Assembly (NCBI RefSeq): GCF_016863435.1
Contig: NZ_BOOW01000057.1
Span: 1 to 64,000 of the forward strand
Length of the DNA: 64,000 nt
Direction: 5' to 3'
DNA from: Sinosporangium siamense
Lineage (GTDB): Bacteria > Actinomycetota > Actinomycetes > Streptosporangiales > Streptosporangiaceae
Part shown: piece by piece, positions 48,736 to 58,121 of the stretch
Layout of the letters: each line of letters starts with the position of its first letter
Position numbering within the stretch: the stretch's first letter is position 1
Notes under the pieces: model-generated
Databases searched by the model: none
Seen by the model: the letters and a program-made list of their open reading frames with translations, nothing else
What the model was told of the DNA's origin: nothing
Made by a program: the position numbers and the translations under genes

Positions 48736-49965
48736 ATGGTTCCCCCCACCTGCCCCATCGTGCTCGACCCCGCCGGAACGGACATCCAGGCCGAGGCGCG
48801 GCGCGTCCGCGACGCGGGCACGGCCCCGGTCGTGGAGTTGCCCGGTGCGGTGGAGGCGAGGCTGGTGACCGACTACAGCCGGATCAGGGAGGTCGCCTCC
48901 GACCCGCGCGTGTCCAAGGACGCCCGCAAACACTGGCCGCGGTATATCGACGGGGAGATCGCCGACGACTGGCCCCTGCATTTGTGGGTGTCGGTCAACA
49001 ACATGTTCACCGCCTACGGCGACGACCACAAACGCCTGCGCCGGCTGATCGCCGGGGCCTTCACCGCCCGCCGCACCGAGGCGATGCGCCCCCGGGTGCA
49101 GAAGATCGCCGACGGGCTGCTGGACGAGCTGGCGGCTGTGCCGTACGGGGAGGTGGTGGATCTGCGGGAGGCCTATGCTGTGGCGCTGCCCGCCTGCGTG
49201 ATCTCCGACCTGATCGGCCTGCCGGAGTCGGCGCGGCCCGCGATCCGGCGGGTGGTCGACAGCGTGTTCCACACCGCGGCGTCGCCGGAGGAGGTGCAGG
49301 CCACCACCATCGCGGGCTACACGCTTCTACACGAGCTCGTCGCGCAGAAGCGCGCAGAGCCGGGTGACGACATGGCCAGCGATCTGATCGCCGCCCGGGA
49401 CGAGGACGGCTCGCGTCTCAGCGAACAGGAGCTCGTCGACACCCTGTTCCTCATGCTCGCCGCCGGGCACGAGACGACGGTCAACCTCATCGACCAGGCG
49501 ACATACGCGCTGCTCAGCCACCCCGAGCAACTGGCGCTGATCCGCGGCGGCGAGGAGTCGTGGCAGGCCGCGGTGGAGGAGGCGCTCCGGTGGCAGGCGC
49601 CGGTGGCGAATCTGCCGATGCGCTACGCGGTCGAGGACATCGTGGTCGGCGACACCTTGATCAAGAAGGGGGAGGCGATCGTGCTCGGCCTGGCCGCCGC
49701 CGGTCGCGACCCGGAGCAGCACGGCTCCGACGCCGACCGGTTCGACATCACACGTGTCACCCGGGACCGGCATCTGTCGTTCGGGTATGGCGCGCATCAT
49801 TGCCTGGGAGCGCCGCTGGCCCGGGTGGAGGGGGTGATCGCGCTGGAGTCGCTGTTCACGCGGTTCCCAGACATGGCCCTGGCCGTGGAGGGGCCGCCGG
49901 CGCACCTGGCGTCGTTCATCGCCAACGGTCACGACAGTCTGCCGGTGCGCCTCCACCGGGGGTGA
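48736..49965 (+). CDS. Cytochrome P450
   Basis: A 409-aa soluble bacterial P450. ATG 48736 follows AAGGAGA with good spacing. Motifs: I-helix oxygen-binding MLAAGHETTVNLI, K-helix EEALRW (ExxR), and heme-ligand loop LSFGYGAHHCLGAPLARVEG with the axial Cys. Length and motifs resemble CYP105/CYP107-type hydroxylases of actinomycetes. No ferredoxin gene is adjacent, so electrons must come from elsewhere. The 200 bp upstream are AT-rich and hold its promoter. It is convergent with the epoxide hydrolase gene. Confidence 0.95.
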   Translation: MVPPTCPIVLDPAGTDIQAEARRVRDAGTAPVVELPGAVEARLVTDYSRIREVASDPRVSKDARKHWPRYIDGEIADDWPLHLWVSVNNMFTAYGDDHKRLRRLIAGAFTARRTEAMRPRVQKIADGLLDELAAVPYGEVVDLREAYAVALPACVISDLIGLPESARPAIRRVVDSVFHTAASPEEVQATTIAGYTLLHELVAQKRAEPGDDMASDLIAARDEDGSRLSEQELVDTLFLMLAAGHETTVNLIDQATYALLSHPEQLALIRGGEESWQAAVEEALRWQAPVANLPMRYAVEDIVVGDTLIKKGEAIVLGLAAAGRDPEQHGSDADRFDITRVTRDRHLSFGYGAHHCLGAPLARVEGVIALESLFTRFPDMALAVEGPPAHLASFIANGHDSLPVRLHRG

Positions 49966-49970
49966 AAGGG

Positions 49971-50017
49971 GCGCGACGGGAGTGTTCCCGCCCACGTCCG
50001 GAACACTCCCGTCGCGC
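49971..50017 (+). terminator. 18-bp bidirectional terminator hairpin
   Basis: GCGCGACGGGAGTGTTCC (49971-49988) and its exact complement (50000-50017) flank an 11-nt loop, 6 bp after the P450 stop and between convergent genes. Sequence from the loop onward (CCCGCCCACG...GGAACACTC...GGAGGTG) recurs in altered form about 80 bp further on (50069-50114). Confidence 0.8.
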
Positions 50018-50146
50018 CTGCCCACTCGGAGGTGATCTCCGCCGCCTGGAGCAGCCGCCTGGAGCACCCCGCCCACGCTCGGAACACTCTCGCCCGCGTG
50101 CTCATACGGAGGTGCACTCCCCGGCCCCCCGTTCGCGCATAAGGCG

Positions 50147-51289
50147 TCAGCGCACGAGGCGGAAGAACTCCCTGATGTCACCCACAAGCAGGTCGGGTGC
50201 CTCCATCGCGGCGAAGTGGCCGCCGCGCTCGAACTCCGACCAGTGCACGACCTTGTGGTCGCGTTCGGACACCCGGCGGACCGCGATGTCGCCGGGAAAC
50301 ACCGCCACCCCGTGGGGCACCGAGGAGTGCTCCTGAGGCCGTCCCCAGACGGCGGCGCTCTCCCTGTAGAGCCGCGCCGAGGAGGCCGCCGTGCCGGTCA
50401 GCCAGTAGACGCTCACGTTGGTGAGCATCTGGTCGAGGTCGACGGCCTCCTCGGGCAGGTCGTGGGCGGGGTCGGTCCACTCCTTGAACTTCTCCGCGAT
50501 CCACGCGAGCTGGCCGGCGGGCGAGTCGTGCAGCCCGAACGCAACCGTCTGCGGGCGGGTGGACTGGATGATCGCGTAGCCCAATCCGTCCTGGCTCTCG
50601 GCCAGGCGGGCCTGCTGGGCCTCGGTCAGCTCGGCGAACTCGGCGGGGTCGCCCGAGGGGAAGCCGAGGCCGCCGTTGACGTGCACGCCGGCCACCCGCT
50701 GAGGCGCCACACGGCCGAGTTCGGGGGCGATGAAGGCGCCGGTGTCGCCACCCTGGGCACCGTAGCGGTCATATCCGAGGCGGTTCATAAGCTCCGCCCA
50801 CGCCCGCGCCACTCTGCGTAGGTCCCATCCGGTTTCTCTGGTCGGGCCGGAGAAGCCGAAACCGGGGATGGAGGGGGCGACGACGTGGAAGGCGTCCGCC
50901 GGGTCGCCGCCGTACGCTCGGGGGTCGGTCAGCGGGCCGATGATCTTCATGAACTCGACCACCGAACCCGGCCAGCCGTGGGTGACGATCAGCGGCAGCG
51001 CGTCCGGCTCGGGGGAGCGCACATGCAGGAAGTGGATCTCCTGCCCGTCGATCTCGGTGGTGAACTGCGGGATCTCGTTCAGCGCCGCCTCGTGGCGACG
51101 CCAGTCGTAGGCGGTGCGCCAGTGCTCGGCCAGCTTCCTGGCGTAGGACACCGGCACGCCGTAGCTCCAGCCGACGCCGTTCAGATCGTCCGGCCACCGG
51201 GTGCGGGCGAGCCGGTCGTGCAGGTCGTCCAGGTCGGCCTGCGGGATGTCGATGTGGAAGGGGCGGATTTCCGGCTTGTGCGTCGTCAT
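50147..51289 (-). CDS. Epoxide hydrolase family protein (EHN plus alpha/beta hydrolase)
   Basis: A 380-aa enzyme, ATG 51289. The N-terminal EHN domain (about 1-110) has IRPFHIDIPQADLDDLHDRL and RWPDDLNGVGWSYGVPVSY. The alpha/beta hydrolase core shows oxyanion HGWPGSVVEF, nucleophile Asp in YGAQGGDTGAFIAP and His in ERGGHFAAMEAPDLL. The two lid tyrosine regions are plausible. Such microsomal-type epoxide hydrolases open epoxides to diols, and a P450 next door could supply the epoxide (inference). It diverges from the WYL regulator. Confidence 0.92.
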   Translation of the reverse strand: MTTHKPEIRPFHIDIPQADLDDLHDRLARTRWPDDLNGVGWSYGVPVSYARKLAEHWRTAYDWRRHEAALNEIPQFTTEIDGQEIHFLHVRSPEPDALPLIVTHGWPGSVVEFMKIIGPLTDPRAYGGDPADAFHVVAPSIPGFGFSGPTRETGWDLRRVARAWAELMNRLGYDRYGAQGGDTGAFIAPELGRVAPQRVAGVHVNGGLGFPSGDPAEFAELTEAQQARLAESQDGLGYAIIQSTRPQTVAFGLHDSPAGQLAWIAEKFKEWTDPAHDLPEEAVDLDQMLTNVSVYWLTGTAASSARLYRESAAVWGRPQEHSSVPHGVAVFPGDIAVRRVSERDHKVVHWSEFERGGHFAAMEAPDLLVGDIREFFRLVR

Positions 51290-51352
51290 GTCCACCACGT
51301 TAGGCAGGGGTTAGGTCAATTCCGGTCCTAGGTGTACGGCACAGTGGGAACC

Positions 51353-52306
51353 ATGCTGGAAACCTCGGCTCGCCTCCTCCGACTGCTCTCACTCCTGCAA
51401 ACCCACCGGGAGTGGTCGGGCGCGGAGCTCGCCCAACGCCTCGGTGTGACCGGCCGTACGGTGCGCCGCGACGTGGACCGGCTCCGCGAACTCGGCTATC
51501 CCGTGCACGCCACGGCCGGCGTCTCCGGCTACCGGCTCGGCGCGGGGTCCACCCTGCCGCCGCTCCTGCTCGACGACGACGAGGCCGTCGCCGTGGCCGT
51601 GGGGCTGCGCACCGCGGCCGGAGGCGGGGTGACCGGCATCGAGGAGTCCTCCGTACGCGCCCTCGTGAAGCTCGAACAGGTCCTGCCGGCCCGGCTGCGC
51701 GCCCGCGTCGGCACTCTCCAGTCGATGACCGTGCCCCTGACCGCCGCCGGCCCCACCGTCGACCCGGAGCTCCTCACCGCCGTGGCCGCCGCCTGCCGCG
51801 ACCACGAAGGGCTCAGATTCGACTATCAATCCCACGACGGCTCGGAGACGACACGCCTGGTCGAACCCCACCGTCTGGTCTCCTCCGGACGCCGCTGGTA
51901 TCTGATCGCCTTCGACACCACCCGCGACGACTGGCGCACCTTCCGCCTCGACCGGGTACGGCTGCGCACGCCCGGCGGGCGCCGTTTCGTCCCGCGCGAC
52001 CCGCCGGAGACCGACCTCGCGGGCTACACCACTCGCATGATCAGCAGTGCCCCCTACCGCTATCGGGGCCGCTTCACGGTGCACGCGCCCGCCGCCGAGG
52101 TCGGCGCCCGTTTCCCGCCGGCCGTCGCCCTTGTCGAACCCCTCGACGAGGGCAGCTGCACACTCGTCAGCGGCGCGAATAGCTTGGACGAGATGCTCTT
52201 TTACGTCATGTCGCTCGGCGTGCCGTTCGAAGTGCACGAGCCGGGCGAGCTCGTCGACCACATCCGGGTGCTCATCGGCCGTCTCACGGCAGCCCTCCCG
52301 GATTGA
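51353..52306 (+). CDS. WYL-domain transcriptional regulator
   Basis: A 317-aa regulator. ATG 51353 gives MLETSARLLRLLSLLQTHRE and a DeoR/HTH_11-type winged helix (ELAQRLGVTGRTVRRDVDRL). The WYL domain (about 140-225) contains RLVEPHRLVSSGRRWYLIAF and TFRLDRVR, followed by the C-terminal WCX region. WYL proteins sense nucleic acids or small ligands and control DNA-damage or metabolic genes. The 63-bp divergent gap with the epoxide hydrolase suggests that gene as a target. The mRNA leader is very short. Confidence 0.92.
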   Translation: MLETSARLLRLLSLLQTHREWSGAELAQRLGVTGRTVRRDVDRLRELGYPVHATAGVSGYRLGAGSTLPPLLLDDDEAVAVAVGLRTAAGGGVTGIEESSVRALVKLEQVLPARLRARVGTLQSMTVPLTAAGPTVDPELLTAVAAACRDHEGLRFDYQSHDGSETTRLVEPHRLVSSGRRWYLIAFDTTRDDWRTFRLDRVRLRTPGGRRFVPRDPPETDLAGYTTRMISSAPYRYRGRFTVHAPAAEVGARFPPAVALVEPLDEGSCTLVSGANSLDEMLFYVMSLGVPFEVHEPGELVDHIRVLIGRLTAALPD

Positions 52307-52381
52307 TCCCGCACGAGTGTCGATATGGCCGAGTGCCGTTCGTGTAGGGGACAGAACACCGGCAGCCGAAAGGATCACGCG

Positions 52382-52729
52382 ATGAAGCAATATCTGCTGA
52401 GCATCTACCAGCCCGTTGGAGACCCGCCCCCGCCCGAGGTCCTGGAGCCGATCATGCGGAACCTCGGCAAGCTGAACGAGGAGATGCGGGCCAGCGGCGC
52501 CTGGGTGTTCGCCGCCCCCTTGCACGACCCGAGCACGGCCACCGTGGTGCGGGCCAAGGAGGGCGACGTGCTCATGACGGACGGTCCGTACATCGAAGGC
52601 AAGGAATACCTCGGCGGCTTCACCGTCATCCAGGCCCCCGATCTGGACGCCGCCCTCGTCTGGGGAGGCAGGCTCGCCGAGGTGCTGCACCCCCTCGCCA
52701 TCGAGGTGAGGCCGATCGAGAGCGGCTGA
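52382..52729 (+). CDS. YCII/DGPF-domain protein
   Basis: A 115-aa ferredoxin-like-fold protein starting at ATG 52382 with GAAAGGA upstream. The family hallmark is TDGPYIEGKEYLGGFTVIQA, the DGPF-type motif. Such proteins accompany ECF42 sigma factors in many bacteria and probably act in a redox or detoxification response. The sigma-factor gene follows after six bases, so the pair forms one operon; its function is otherwise unproven. Confidence 0.93.
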   Translation: MKQYLLSIYQPVGDPPPPEVLEPIMRNLGKLNEEMRASGAWVFAAPLHDPSTATVVRAKEGDVLMTDGPYIEGKEYLGGFTVIQAPDLDAALVWGGRLAEVLHPLAIEVRPIESG

Positions 52730-52735
52730 CCCGCT

Positions 52736-53959
52736 GTGACACCCCTTCCCGAGCCGGAGATCGACCGCGTGTTCCGCGCCGAATACGGGCGCGCGGTCGC
52801 CGTCCTGGTGCGCCTCCTCGGCGACATCGACCTTGCCGAGGAGGCGGTGCAGGACGCGTTCACCGAGGCCGTGAAGCGGTGGCCGGCCGACGGCGCACCC
52901 CCCAGCCCGGCAGGCTGGATCATCACCACCGCCCGCAACAGGGCGATCGACCGCTTCAGGCGAGAGGCCAGACGCGACGAACGGCACGCGCAGGCGGCCC
53001 TCCTCCACGACCGCCCGCCTGAGCCGCACGAGGAGGGGCCCGTGCGCGACGAGCGACTCCGGCTGATCTTCACCTGCTGCCACCCCGCGCTCGCCGTCAA
53101 CGCCCAGGTCGCGCTGACACTGCGGCTGCTCGGCGGGCTCACCACCGCGGAGATCGCCCGCGCCTTCCTGGTGAGCGAACAGACGATGGCACAGCGCCTC
53201 GTCCGCGCCAAAGGCAAGATCCGCGACGCGCGGATCCCGTATCGCGTGCCGCGGGAGGCGGATCTCCCCGGGCGGCTGCGCTCGGTGCTCGCGGTGATCT
53301 ACCTCATCTTCAACGAGGGCTACGCGGCGAGCACGGGCGACAGCCTGGTCCGCGAGGACCTCTGCACGGAGGCCATCCGGCTCGGGAGGCTCCTGACCGA
53401 GCTCATGCCCGACGAACCCGAGGCGCTGGGGCTGCTCGCGCTCATGCTCCTGACCGAGTCGCGCCGCGCGGCCCGCACCACGGCGGGCGGCGAGCTGGTG
53501 CTGCTAGCCGACCAGGACCGCCGCCGCTGGGACCAAACCCTCATCGCCGAAGGCCAGGAGCTGGTACGGCGATGCCTGCGGCGCGCGAGCCCCGGCGCCT
53601 ACCAGATCCAGGCCGCCGTCAACGCGGTGCACAGCGACGCAGCCTCGGCGGCCGAGACCGACTGGGGGCAGATCGTGCGGCTCTACGACCTGCTCATGAT
53701 GGTGGCCCCCAGCCCGGTGGCGGCGGTGAACCGGGCGGTCGCGATCGCCGAGATCGAGGGGCCGGAGGTGGCGCTGCGCCTCGTGGACGCCCTCGGCCTC
53801 GACGGCTATTACCTGTTCCACGCCATCCGTGCGGACCTGCTCCGCCGTCTGTGCCGTATCTCCGAGGCGGCGCGGGCCTACGACGCGGCGCTCGCCCTGG
53901 CGGGCAACGCGGCCGAGCGCGACTTCCTGCGGCGGCGACGTGAGTCGCTCACCGACTAG
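52736..53959 (+). CDS. ECF42-type RNA polymerase sigma factor with C-terminal extension
   Basis: A 407-aa sigma factor starting at GTG 52736. Region 2 ([37 protein letters not shown]) and region 4 ([36 protein letters not shown]) are intact. It carries the long TPR-like C-terminal extension typical of the ECF42 group ([32 protein letters not shown]). No anti-sigma factor is encoded; ECF42 activity is thought to be controlled through the extension. Upstream DGPF protein is its usual partner. Confidence 0.93.
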   Translation: MTPLPEPEIDRVFRAEYGRAVAVLVRLLGDIDLAEEAVQDAFTEAVKRWPADGAPPSPAGWIITTARNRAIDRFRREARRDERHAQAALLHDRPPEPHEEGPVRDERLRLIFTCCHPALAVNAQVALTLRLLGGLTTAEIARAFLVSEQTMAQRLVRAKGKIRDARIPYRVPREADLPGRLRSVLAVIYLIFNEGYAASTGDSLVREDLCTEAIRLGRLLTELMPDEPEALGLLALMLLTESRRAARTTAGGELVLLADQDRRRWDQTLIAEGQELVRRCLRRASPGAYQIQAAVNAVHSDAASAAETDWGQIVRLYDLLMMVAPSPVAAVNRAVAIAEIEGPEVALRLVDALGLDGYYLFHAIRADLLRRLCRISEAARAYDAALALAGNAAERDFLRRRRESLTD

Positions 53960-54004
53960 TGGCCCGCGGCGGCCTTGGGATGCATGACAAACATGGTCAC
54001 AGTG

Positions 54005-54790
54005 CTAGACGGGGGGAGCGAGGGAGAAGTAGCGGCCGAGGTCGCCCGACACGCGCAGGCGTTCGGCGGGGACACGCTGCCAGAGGAAGAGCATCAGTTC
54101 GGAGGCCGTGCCGGTCACGTCGCCGTCGTAGGTGTCGAAGCGCTCGCCTGTGCGCACCTGGTCGCCGTCGAACACCACCGTCCACTCCTCCGGTCCGTCG
54201 TCGCGCCTGAAGCGGAAACGTTCCCCGCCGCCGGGGGGTGCCTGCCGCCAGGCGCGGCGGGCGGGCACCATGATGTCGAAGGTCTGGGCGACGGCGTCCA
54301 CGGCGAGGTCGGGGTGGATCGGGCTCGGCCGGCCCGTCGCGAGTTCGGCGTCGTAGCGGTGGACGGCGGCCTCGATGGTCTGCATGCGCAGCCAGAAGCC
54401 CACCGTGTGATCGTCGGACCAGGTCCACACGCGGTCGCCGGGGCCTGCCTCGGTGAACAAGTAGCCGAGGAGGGCGGCGCCCTTGGCGAACCAGTCGAGC
54501 AGGCCGGCCGGCGTCGGGCCGGTGTTGGGGGCGTCCTCCGGCCGGGGCCAGCCCGCGGAGACCTCAGGCAGGCCGAGGAGCGTGATGTCGGTCATGTCGT
54601 GCGGCTCGGGGAGCCGGTTGCCGATGAGGTGAATCAGCTGCCGGTGCACTCCGCCCAGATGCATGACCAGGTCGTTCATCGACCATCCGGGGCAGGTGGG
54701 AATCAGCGGTGAGGCACCCATTCTGGCCGTGCGTTGCGCCGCCGCGTGGAACGCCTGGACTTCCGTATCGAAATGGGAAAGGTGATCCAT
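54005..54790 (-). CDS. Maleylpyruvate isomerase-family mycothiol-dependent (DinB-like) enzyme
   Basis: A 261-aa protein from ATG 54790. The N-terminal four-helix DinB/MDMPI domain has PTCPGWSMNDLVMHLGGVHR (metal-binding His) and QTIEAAVHRYDAELATG (Glu and His); a C-terminal MDMPI_C/SCP2-like domain runs from about residue 170 (RRDDGPEEWTVVFDGDQ). In actinobacteria such proteins use zinc and mycothiol as thiol cofactor in transferase or isomerase reactions. The substrate is unknown. Convergent with the sigma factor gene. Confidence 0.9.
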   Translation of the reverse strand: MDHLSHFDTEVQAFHAAAQRTARMGASPLIPTCPGWSMNDLVMHLGGVHRQLIHLIGNRLPEPHDMTDITLLGLPEVSAGWPRPEDAPNTGPTPAGLLDWFAKGAALLGYLFTEAGPGDRVWTWSDDHTVGFWLRMQTIEAAVHRYDAELATGRPSPIHPDLAVDAVAQTFDIMVPARRAWRQAPPGGGERFRFRRDDGPEEWTVVFDGDQVRTGERFDTYDGDVTGTASELMLFLWQRVPAERLRVSGDLGRYFSLAPPV

Positions 54791-55149
54791 GACCTCACTC
54801 TGCCACCTCCCTTTCGGCCTCGGGGCGTGTCACCCGCCCCTCGTGCCAGATCGGCTCCGGGGCATCCGCGTCAACGGCCGGGCCGCTTTGTCCTAGGTGT
54901 CGACTCCCGCGCCCGCGGCGGCGGGGCAAACTTTCGAAAGTCTATTGACCAATCGAATGTGTGCAGAGTACACCTATAGGAGATCTACGAGCTCAGCGAA
55001 TCAAGCAAGCTCTTCCCAACTACGTACTCACTGCCTGATTTCACATGGTTCCGGCCTCGCCCACGGAACTGCCCGTTCCGCGCCCGCCTGACCTCCACGA
55101 CATTGGAGCGGTCCAGCAACGCGGCGCCGTACACAACCATGGAGAAGCC
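54791..55149 (+). other. Regulatory region before the solute-binding protein gene
   Basis: No gene is supported. The second half is AT-rich and holds the two-part motif at 54931-54958 and TTGACC (54945-54950). CTCAGCGAATCAAGCAAGCT and nearby bases are leader. An in-frame extension of the binding protein up to 55045 lacks a signal peptide and was not accepted. Confidence 0.5.
54931..54958 (+). promoter_or_regulatory. Two-part motif, site A (candidate GntR operator)
   Basis: CTTTCGAAAG (54931-54940, a perfect palindrome) and AATCGAAT (54951-54958), starts 20 bp apart. The same two words with the same 20-bp spacing lie before the GntR gene (site B). TTGACC between them could be a -35 element, so binding here would block the promoter. 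Confidence 0.6.
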
Positions 55150-56703
55150 ATGCTCACCAGCACATATGGGCCGCAATCCACGTATCTCTCGCGCAAGGGG
55201 AGGCAACTGCGCGGGGTTCTAGGAGTCTTTCTAGCCATAGCCGTGGCCGCGGCCTGCGGCTCGGACGGCCAGGAGAAGAAGGCGAGCGGGCCGAAGGCGA
55301 AGCCCGTCGTACGGTTCGGCGTGCCCGTGCCTTTGAACGATTGGGAAACGCTCGACCGGGGCAACAGCACGTACTCCTCGCTCGTATACGAGGGGCTGGT
55401 TGCCCTGGCGAGTGACGGTGCCACAATCCAGCCGGGGCTGGCCCGCGAGTGGAAGGAAACCGACAGGGAAGTGACCTTCACCCTGGAAGAGGGGGTGGTC
55501 TTCCATGACGGCACTCCATTCGACGCCACGGCAGTAGTGAAGAACCTGGAGCGGATGCGCGCGGACTCGCCCCGCTGGAAGGGGATCATGAGCACGGTCA
55601 CCGGCTTCGAGGCGGTGGACGGCAATCATGTGAGAATCAAGCTGAAGGGCTCCGCGCCCTCATTGCTGCCGAACCTCGCACGCAGCCAGGGATACATCAT
55701 CTCGCCGGTCGCCCTGGACGCCGGGACCTGGGCGAAGTCACCCTCCGGGACAGGCCCGTACACCTATGACCAGGCACGCTCGGTGTCAGGCTCCAAGGTG
55801 GTGGGCAAGGTCTTCGACCGCTACCGCGATCCGGAGAAGATCGGCACCGGCGGCATCGAAATCCACTTCATCAACGACCCGGACTCCCTGCTGAACGCGC
55901 TCTCCGCCGGGCAACTGGACATCGCCTACTCCACGGCGTCCTACAGCAAGCGAGTGGAGCGAAACGGCCTGGGCCTCGCCACCTATCCGTCCTCCCTCTT
56001 CCACCTGCAGATGTATGACACCAAGGGGGTGCTGAGCGACAAGAGGATACGGCAGGCCATCTGCCTGGCGATGAACCCGCAGGAATACGCCGATGCGCAG
56101 TACGCCGGTTATTCCAAGGTGTGGATGCAGCGTATGCGGGAGGGCCAGCAGGGCTACAACCCCGACGTCAAGGGCTATCCCCACGACCTCGTCAAAGCGA
56201 AGCAGCTGATGTCCGAGGCGGGCGATCCCAAGGTGAGCTTCGTCCTGCCGACTTATGACATCCAGCGGCCGACCAGCGAGCTCTTCCGTGCGCAGATGGC
56301 GGCGATCGGGGTGGACGTGAAACTGGAAATGATGACCTGGGGCCAGTTCTACACGGTCTACAACAACGGCAAGTATCCTGCGGCAATCCTCTCCGACTTC
56401 GGTGACGCCAGCGCCTACGACTACTACCTCTACAAGTTTTCCACAGGCGCCGGAAATCCCAAGAAGGTCGCATACCCGGCCCTCGACAAGGTGGTCGAGC
56501 GGGCGCTTGCCGCACCGGACCGCGAGGCCGCCGACACGGCGTGGGCCGAGATGACCAAGATCGTTAACGATGAGGCGCTGGACTGCGGATACTTCGAGCA
56601 GCCGTACTTCTGGGCATTCAACAAGCAGAAGGTCGAGAACGTGAACTCGACGGCGACCGTGCCGGCCGCGATCCGCTATGCCGAACTCGTGGCCAAGGGC
56701 TGA
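55150..56703 (+). CDS. ABC-type solute-binding lipoprotein, family 5 (peptide/opine type)
   Basis: A 517-aa lipoprotein. ATG 55150 follows GGAGAA; the signal LRGVLGVFLAIAVAAACGSD has the lipobox AAAC. The body has family-5 features: YSSLVYEGLVALASDGATIQ, LAREWKETDREVTFTLEEGV, FHDGTPFDATAVVKNLERM and DIAYSTASYSKRVERNG. These proteins bind oligopeptides, nickel or small amines. No permease or ATPase genes are adjacent, so it is an orphan that must share a transporter. The amidohydrolase gene follows 50 bp later, and a GntR-type motif lies upstream. Confidence 0.92.
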   Translation: MLTSTYGPQSTYLSRKGRQLRGVLGVFLAIAVAAACGSDGQEKKASGPKAKPVVRFGVPVPLNDWETLDRGNSTYSSLVYEGLVALASDGATIQPGLAREWKETDREVTFTLEEGVVFHDGTPFDATAVVKNLERMRADSPRWKGIMSTVTGFEAVDGNHVRIKLKGSAPSLLPNLARSQGYIISPVALDAGTWAKSPSGTGPYTYDQARSVSGSKVVGKVFDRYRDPEKIGTGGIEIHFINDPDSLLNALSAGQLDIAYSTASYSKRVERNGLGLATYPSSLFHLQMYDTKGVLSDKRIRQAICLAMNPQEYADAQYAGYSKVWMQRMREGQQGYNPDVKGYPHDLVKAKQLMSEAGDPKVSFVLPTYDIQRPTSELFRAQMAAIGVDVKLEMMTWGQFYTVYNNGKYPAAILSDFGDASAYDYYLYKFSTGAGNPKKVAYPALDKVVERALAAPDREAADTAWAEMTKIVNDEALDCGYFEQPYFWAFNKQKVENVNSTATVPAAIRYAELVAKG

Positions 56704-56753
56704 GGCGTGCCCTTCTCCCCTGACGCGATGCATCCCCACCAAGGAGCTTTCTG

Positions 56754-58076
56754 TTGTCCAGCATTCTGATCAAGAACGGCTTCGTCGTCACGATGGATCC
56801 CCGCCTCGGGACCCTGACCCGGGGTGACGTCCTCATCCGGGGCGACCGGATCGAAGCAGTCGGCACGGATCTCGAAGGACCGGCCGACAAGGTCATCGAC
56901 GCTTCCGGAAAGATCGTCATTCCGGGCTTGATCGACACGCATATTCACATGTGGCAGCACCCCCTGCGCGGCCTTGCCTCCGAGCTGTGGAGCCACCACA
57001 TCTACAAGACGGTCATCACACCGACGCGCGAGAATTTCAGCGCGAAGGACTTCGGGACCGCCGTATACCTCTGCGGCCTGGAGATGCTCGACCGGGGTGT
57101 CACCGGAGCGCTGGACTTCTGCCACGGAATCATGTCGCCGGGCCACGCCCGTGCGGCATTCGACGCGCATTCCCGCACCGGGCAGCGTGTGCTGATGGCC
57201 TACGGGCTCTCCCTGGGCTACTCGTTCAAGGGGCAGACTCTCGACCGCTCACACAGCGCGAAACTGGACGACATCGTCGAACTCCGGTCCGAGCAGCGCG
57301 ACGAATCGATGGTGACGTTGGGCGTGGGGCTCTCCGAGATGGAGACCGCCGGCCTGGAACTCTTCACGAAGGAGCGGGACTTCGTCCGCGAGCACGGCCT
57401 GCGGGCCACGTTCCACCAGAACTCACCGGGACAGATCCTCACCCTTCACGAGCGGGGGATGCTCGGCGCCGATCTGGTCCCGGTCCACGTCAACTCGGTG
57501 ACGGACCGGGAGTTGCGGCTGCTCGAAGAGGCCGAGGTCGCCATCTCCGTCACGCCCGAGGTGGAGATATCGGTCGGTCGTTCCATGAGCGTGCTCAACC
57601 GGGCGCTCCGCGAGGATGTGAAACTGTGCATCGGCACGGACACACCGTCCCGCGTGTCGATCGACCTGCTGAGCCAGCTCCGGCTGTCCCTCACCCTGGT
57701 CCAGGCGCACGACGCGCAGGAGGCTCGGGCGGCGGGACGCCTGCCGCTGTCCGCTCGTGAGGACTCCCGATCGGCGTCCCCCGGTGACATGCTGGCCACC
57801 GCGACGGTGAACCCCGCCCACGCCCTCGGCCTGGGCGACAGCCTGGGCACGCTGGCACCCGGGAAGCTGGCCGACGTCGTCCTGCTGGAGACCTGGCCCT
57901 TCGGGGACCCGATCGGCGATCCGGCGGCTCATGCCGTACTTTTCAGCTCCTCCCGCGACGTGGACACCGTGATCGCCGGCGGTGTCGTGCGCAAGGAGAA
58001 GGGCGCGCTGGTCGGCGTCGACCTGCAGGACGTCGCCGACAGCCTCGCCGACCTGCGCAGCCGCGTGCTCGGCTGA
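56754..58076 (+). CDS. Amidohydrolase (ATZ/TRZ, cytosine-deaminase-like subgroup)
   Basis: A 440-aa metal-dependent hydrolase starting at TTG 56754 behind AAGGAG. Metal ligands: LIDTHIHMWQHPLRG (HxH), FHQNSPGQ (third His), VPVHVNSVTDRELR (fourth His) and LCIGTDTPSR (Asp). In true deaminases the third His is followed by Glu three residues later (HxxE); here that place is Ser (HQNS), which argues for hydrolysis of a C-N or C-Cl bond without the deaminase Glu, or another chemistry. Downstream of an orphan binding protein, it probably degrades the imported compound. Confidence 0.9.
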   Translation: MSSILIKNGFVVTMDPRLGTLTRGDVLIRGDRIEAVGTDLEGPADKVIDASGKIVIPGLIDTHIHMWQHPLRGLASELWSHHIYKTVITPTRENFSAKDFGTAVYLCGLEMLDRGVTGALDFCHGIMSPGHARAAFDAHSRTGQRVLMAYGLSLGYSFKGQTLDRSHSAKLDDIVELRSEQRDESMVTLGVGLSEMETAGLELFTKERDFVREHGLRATFHQNSPGQILTLHERGMLGADLVPVHVNSVTDRELRLLEEAEVAISVTPEVEISVGRSMSVLNRALREDVKLCIGTDTPSRVSIDLLSQLRLSLTLVQAHDAQEARAAGRLPLSAREDSRSASPGDMLATATVNPAHALGLGDSLGTLAPGKLADVVLLETWPFGDPIGDPAAHAVLFSSSRDVDTVIAGGVVRKEKGALVGVDLQDVADSLADLRSRVLG

Positions 58077-58089
58077 TCGCGAATGGCAT

Positions 58090-58121
58090 AGCCCGGCATG
58101 GCCCTGCCGTCATGCCGGGCT
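58090..58121 (+). terminator. Bidirectional terminator after the amidohydrolase gene
   Basis: AGCCCGGCATG (58090-58100) pairs with CATGCCGGGCT (58111-58121) around a 10-nt loop, followed by TTCGC. It overlaps the last codons of the convergent GntR gene, so both genes can end here. Confidence 0.75.

Noticed and set aside
51312-51330. TAGG...CCTA dyad as WYL operator
   Set aside because: Only four bases pair; too short to support in a 63-bp gap.
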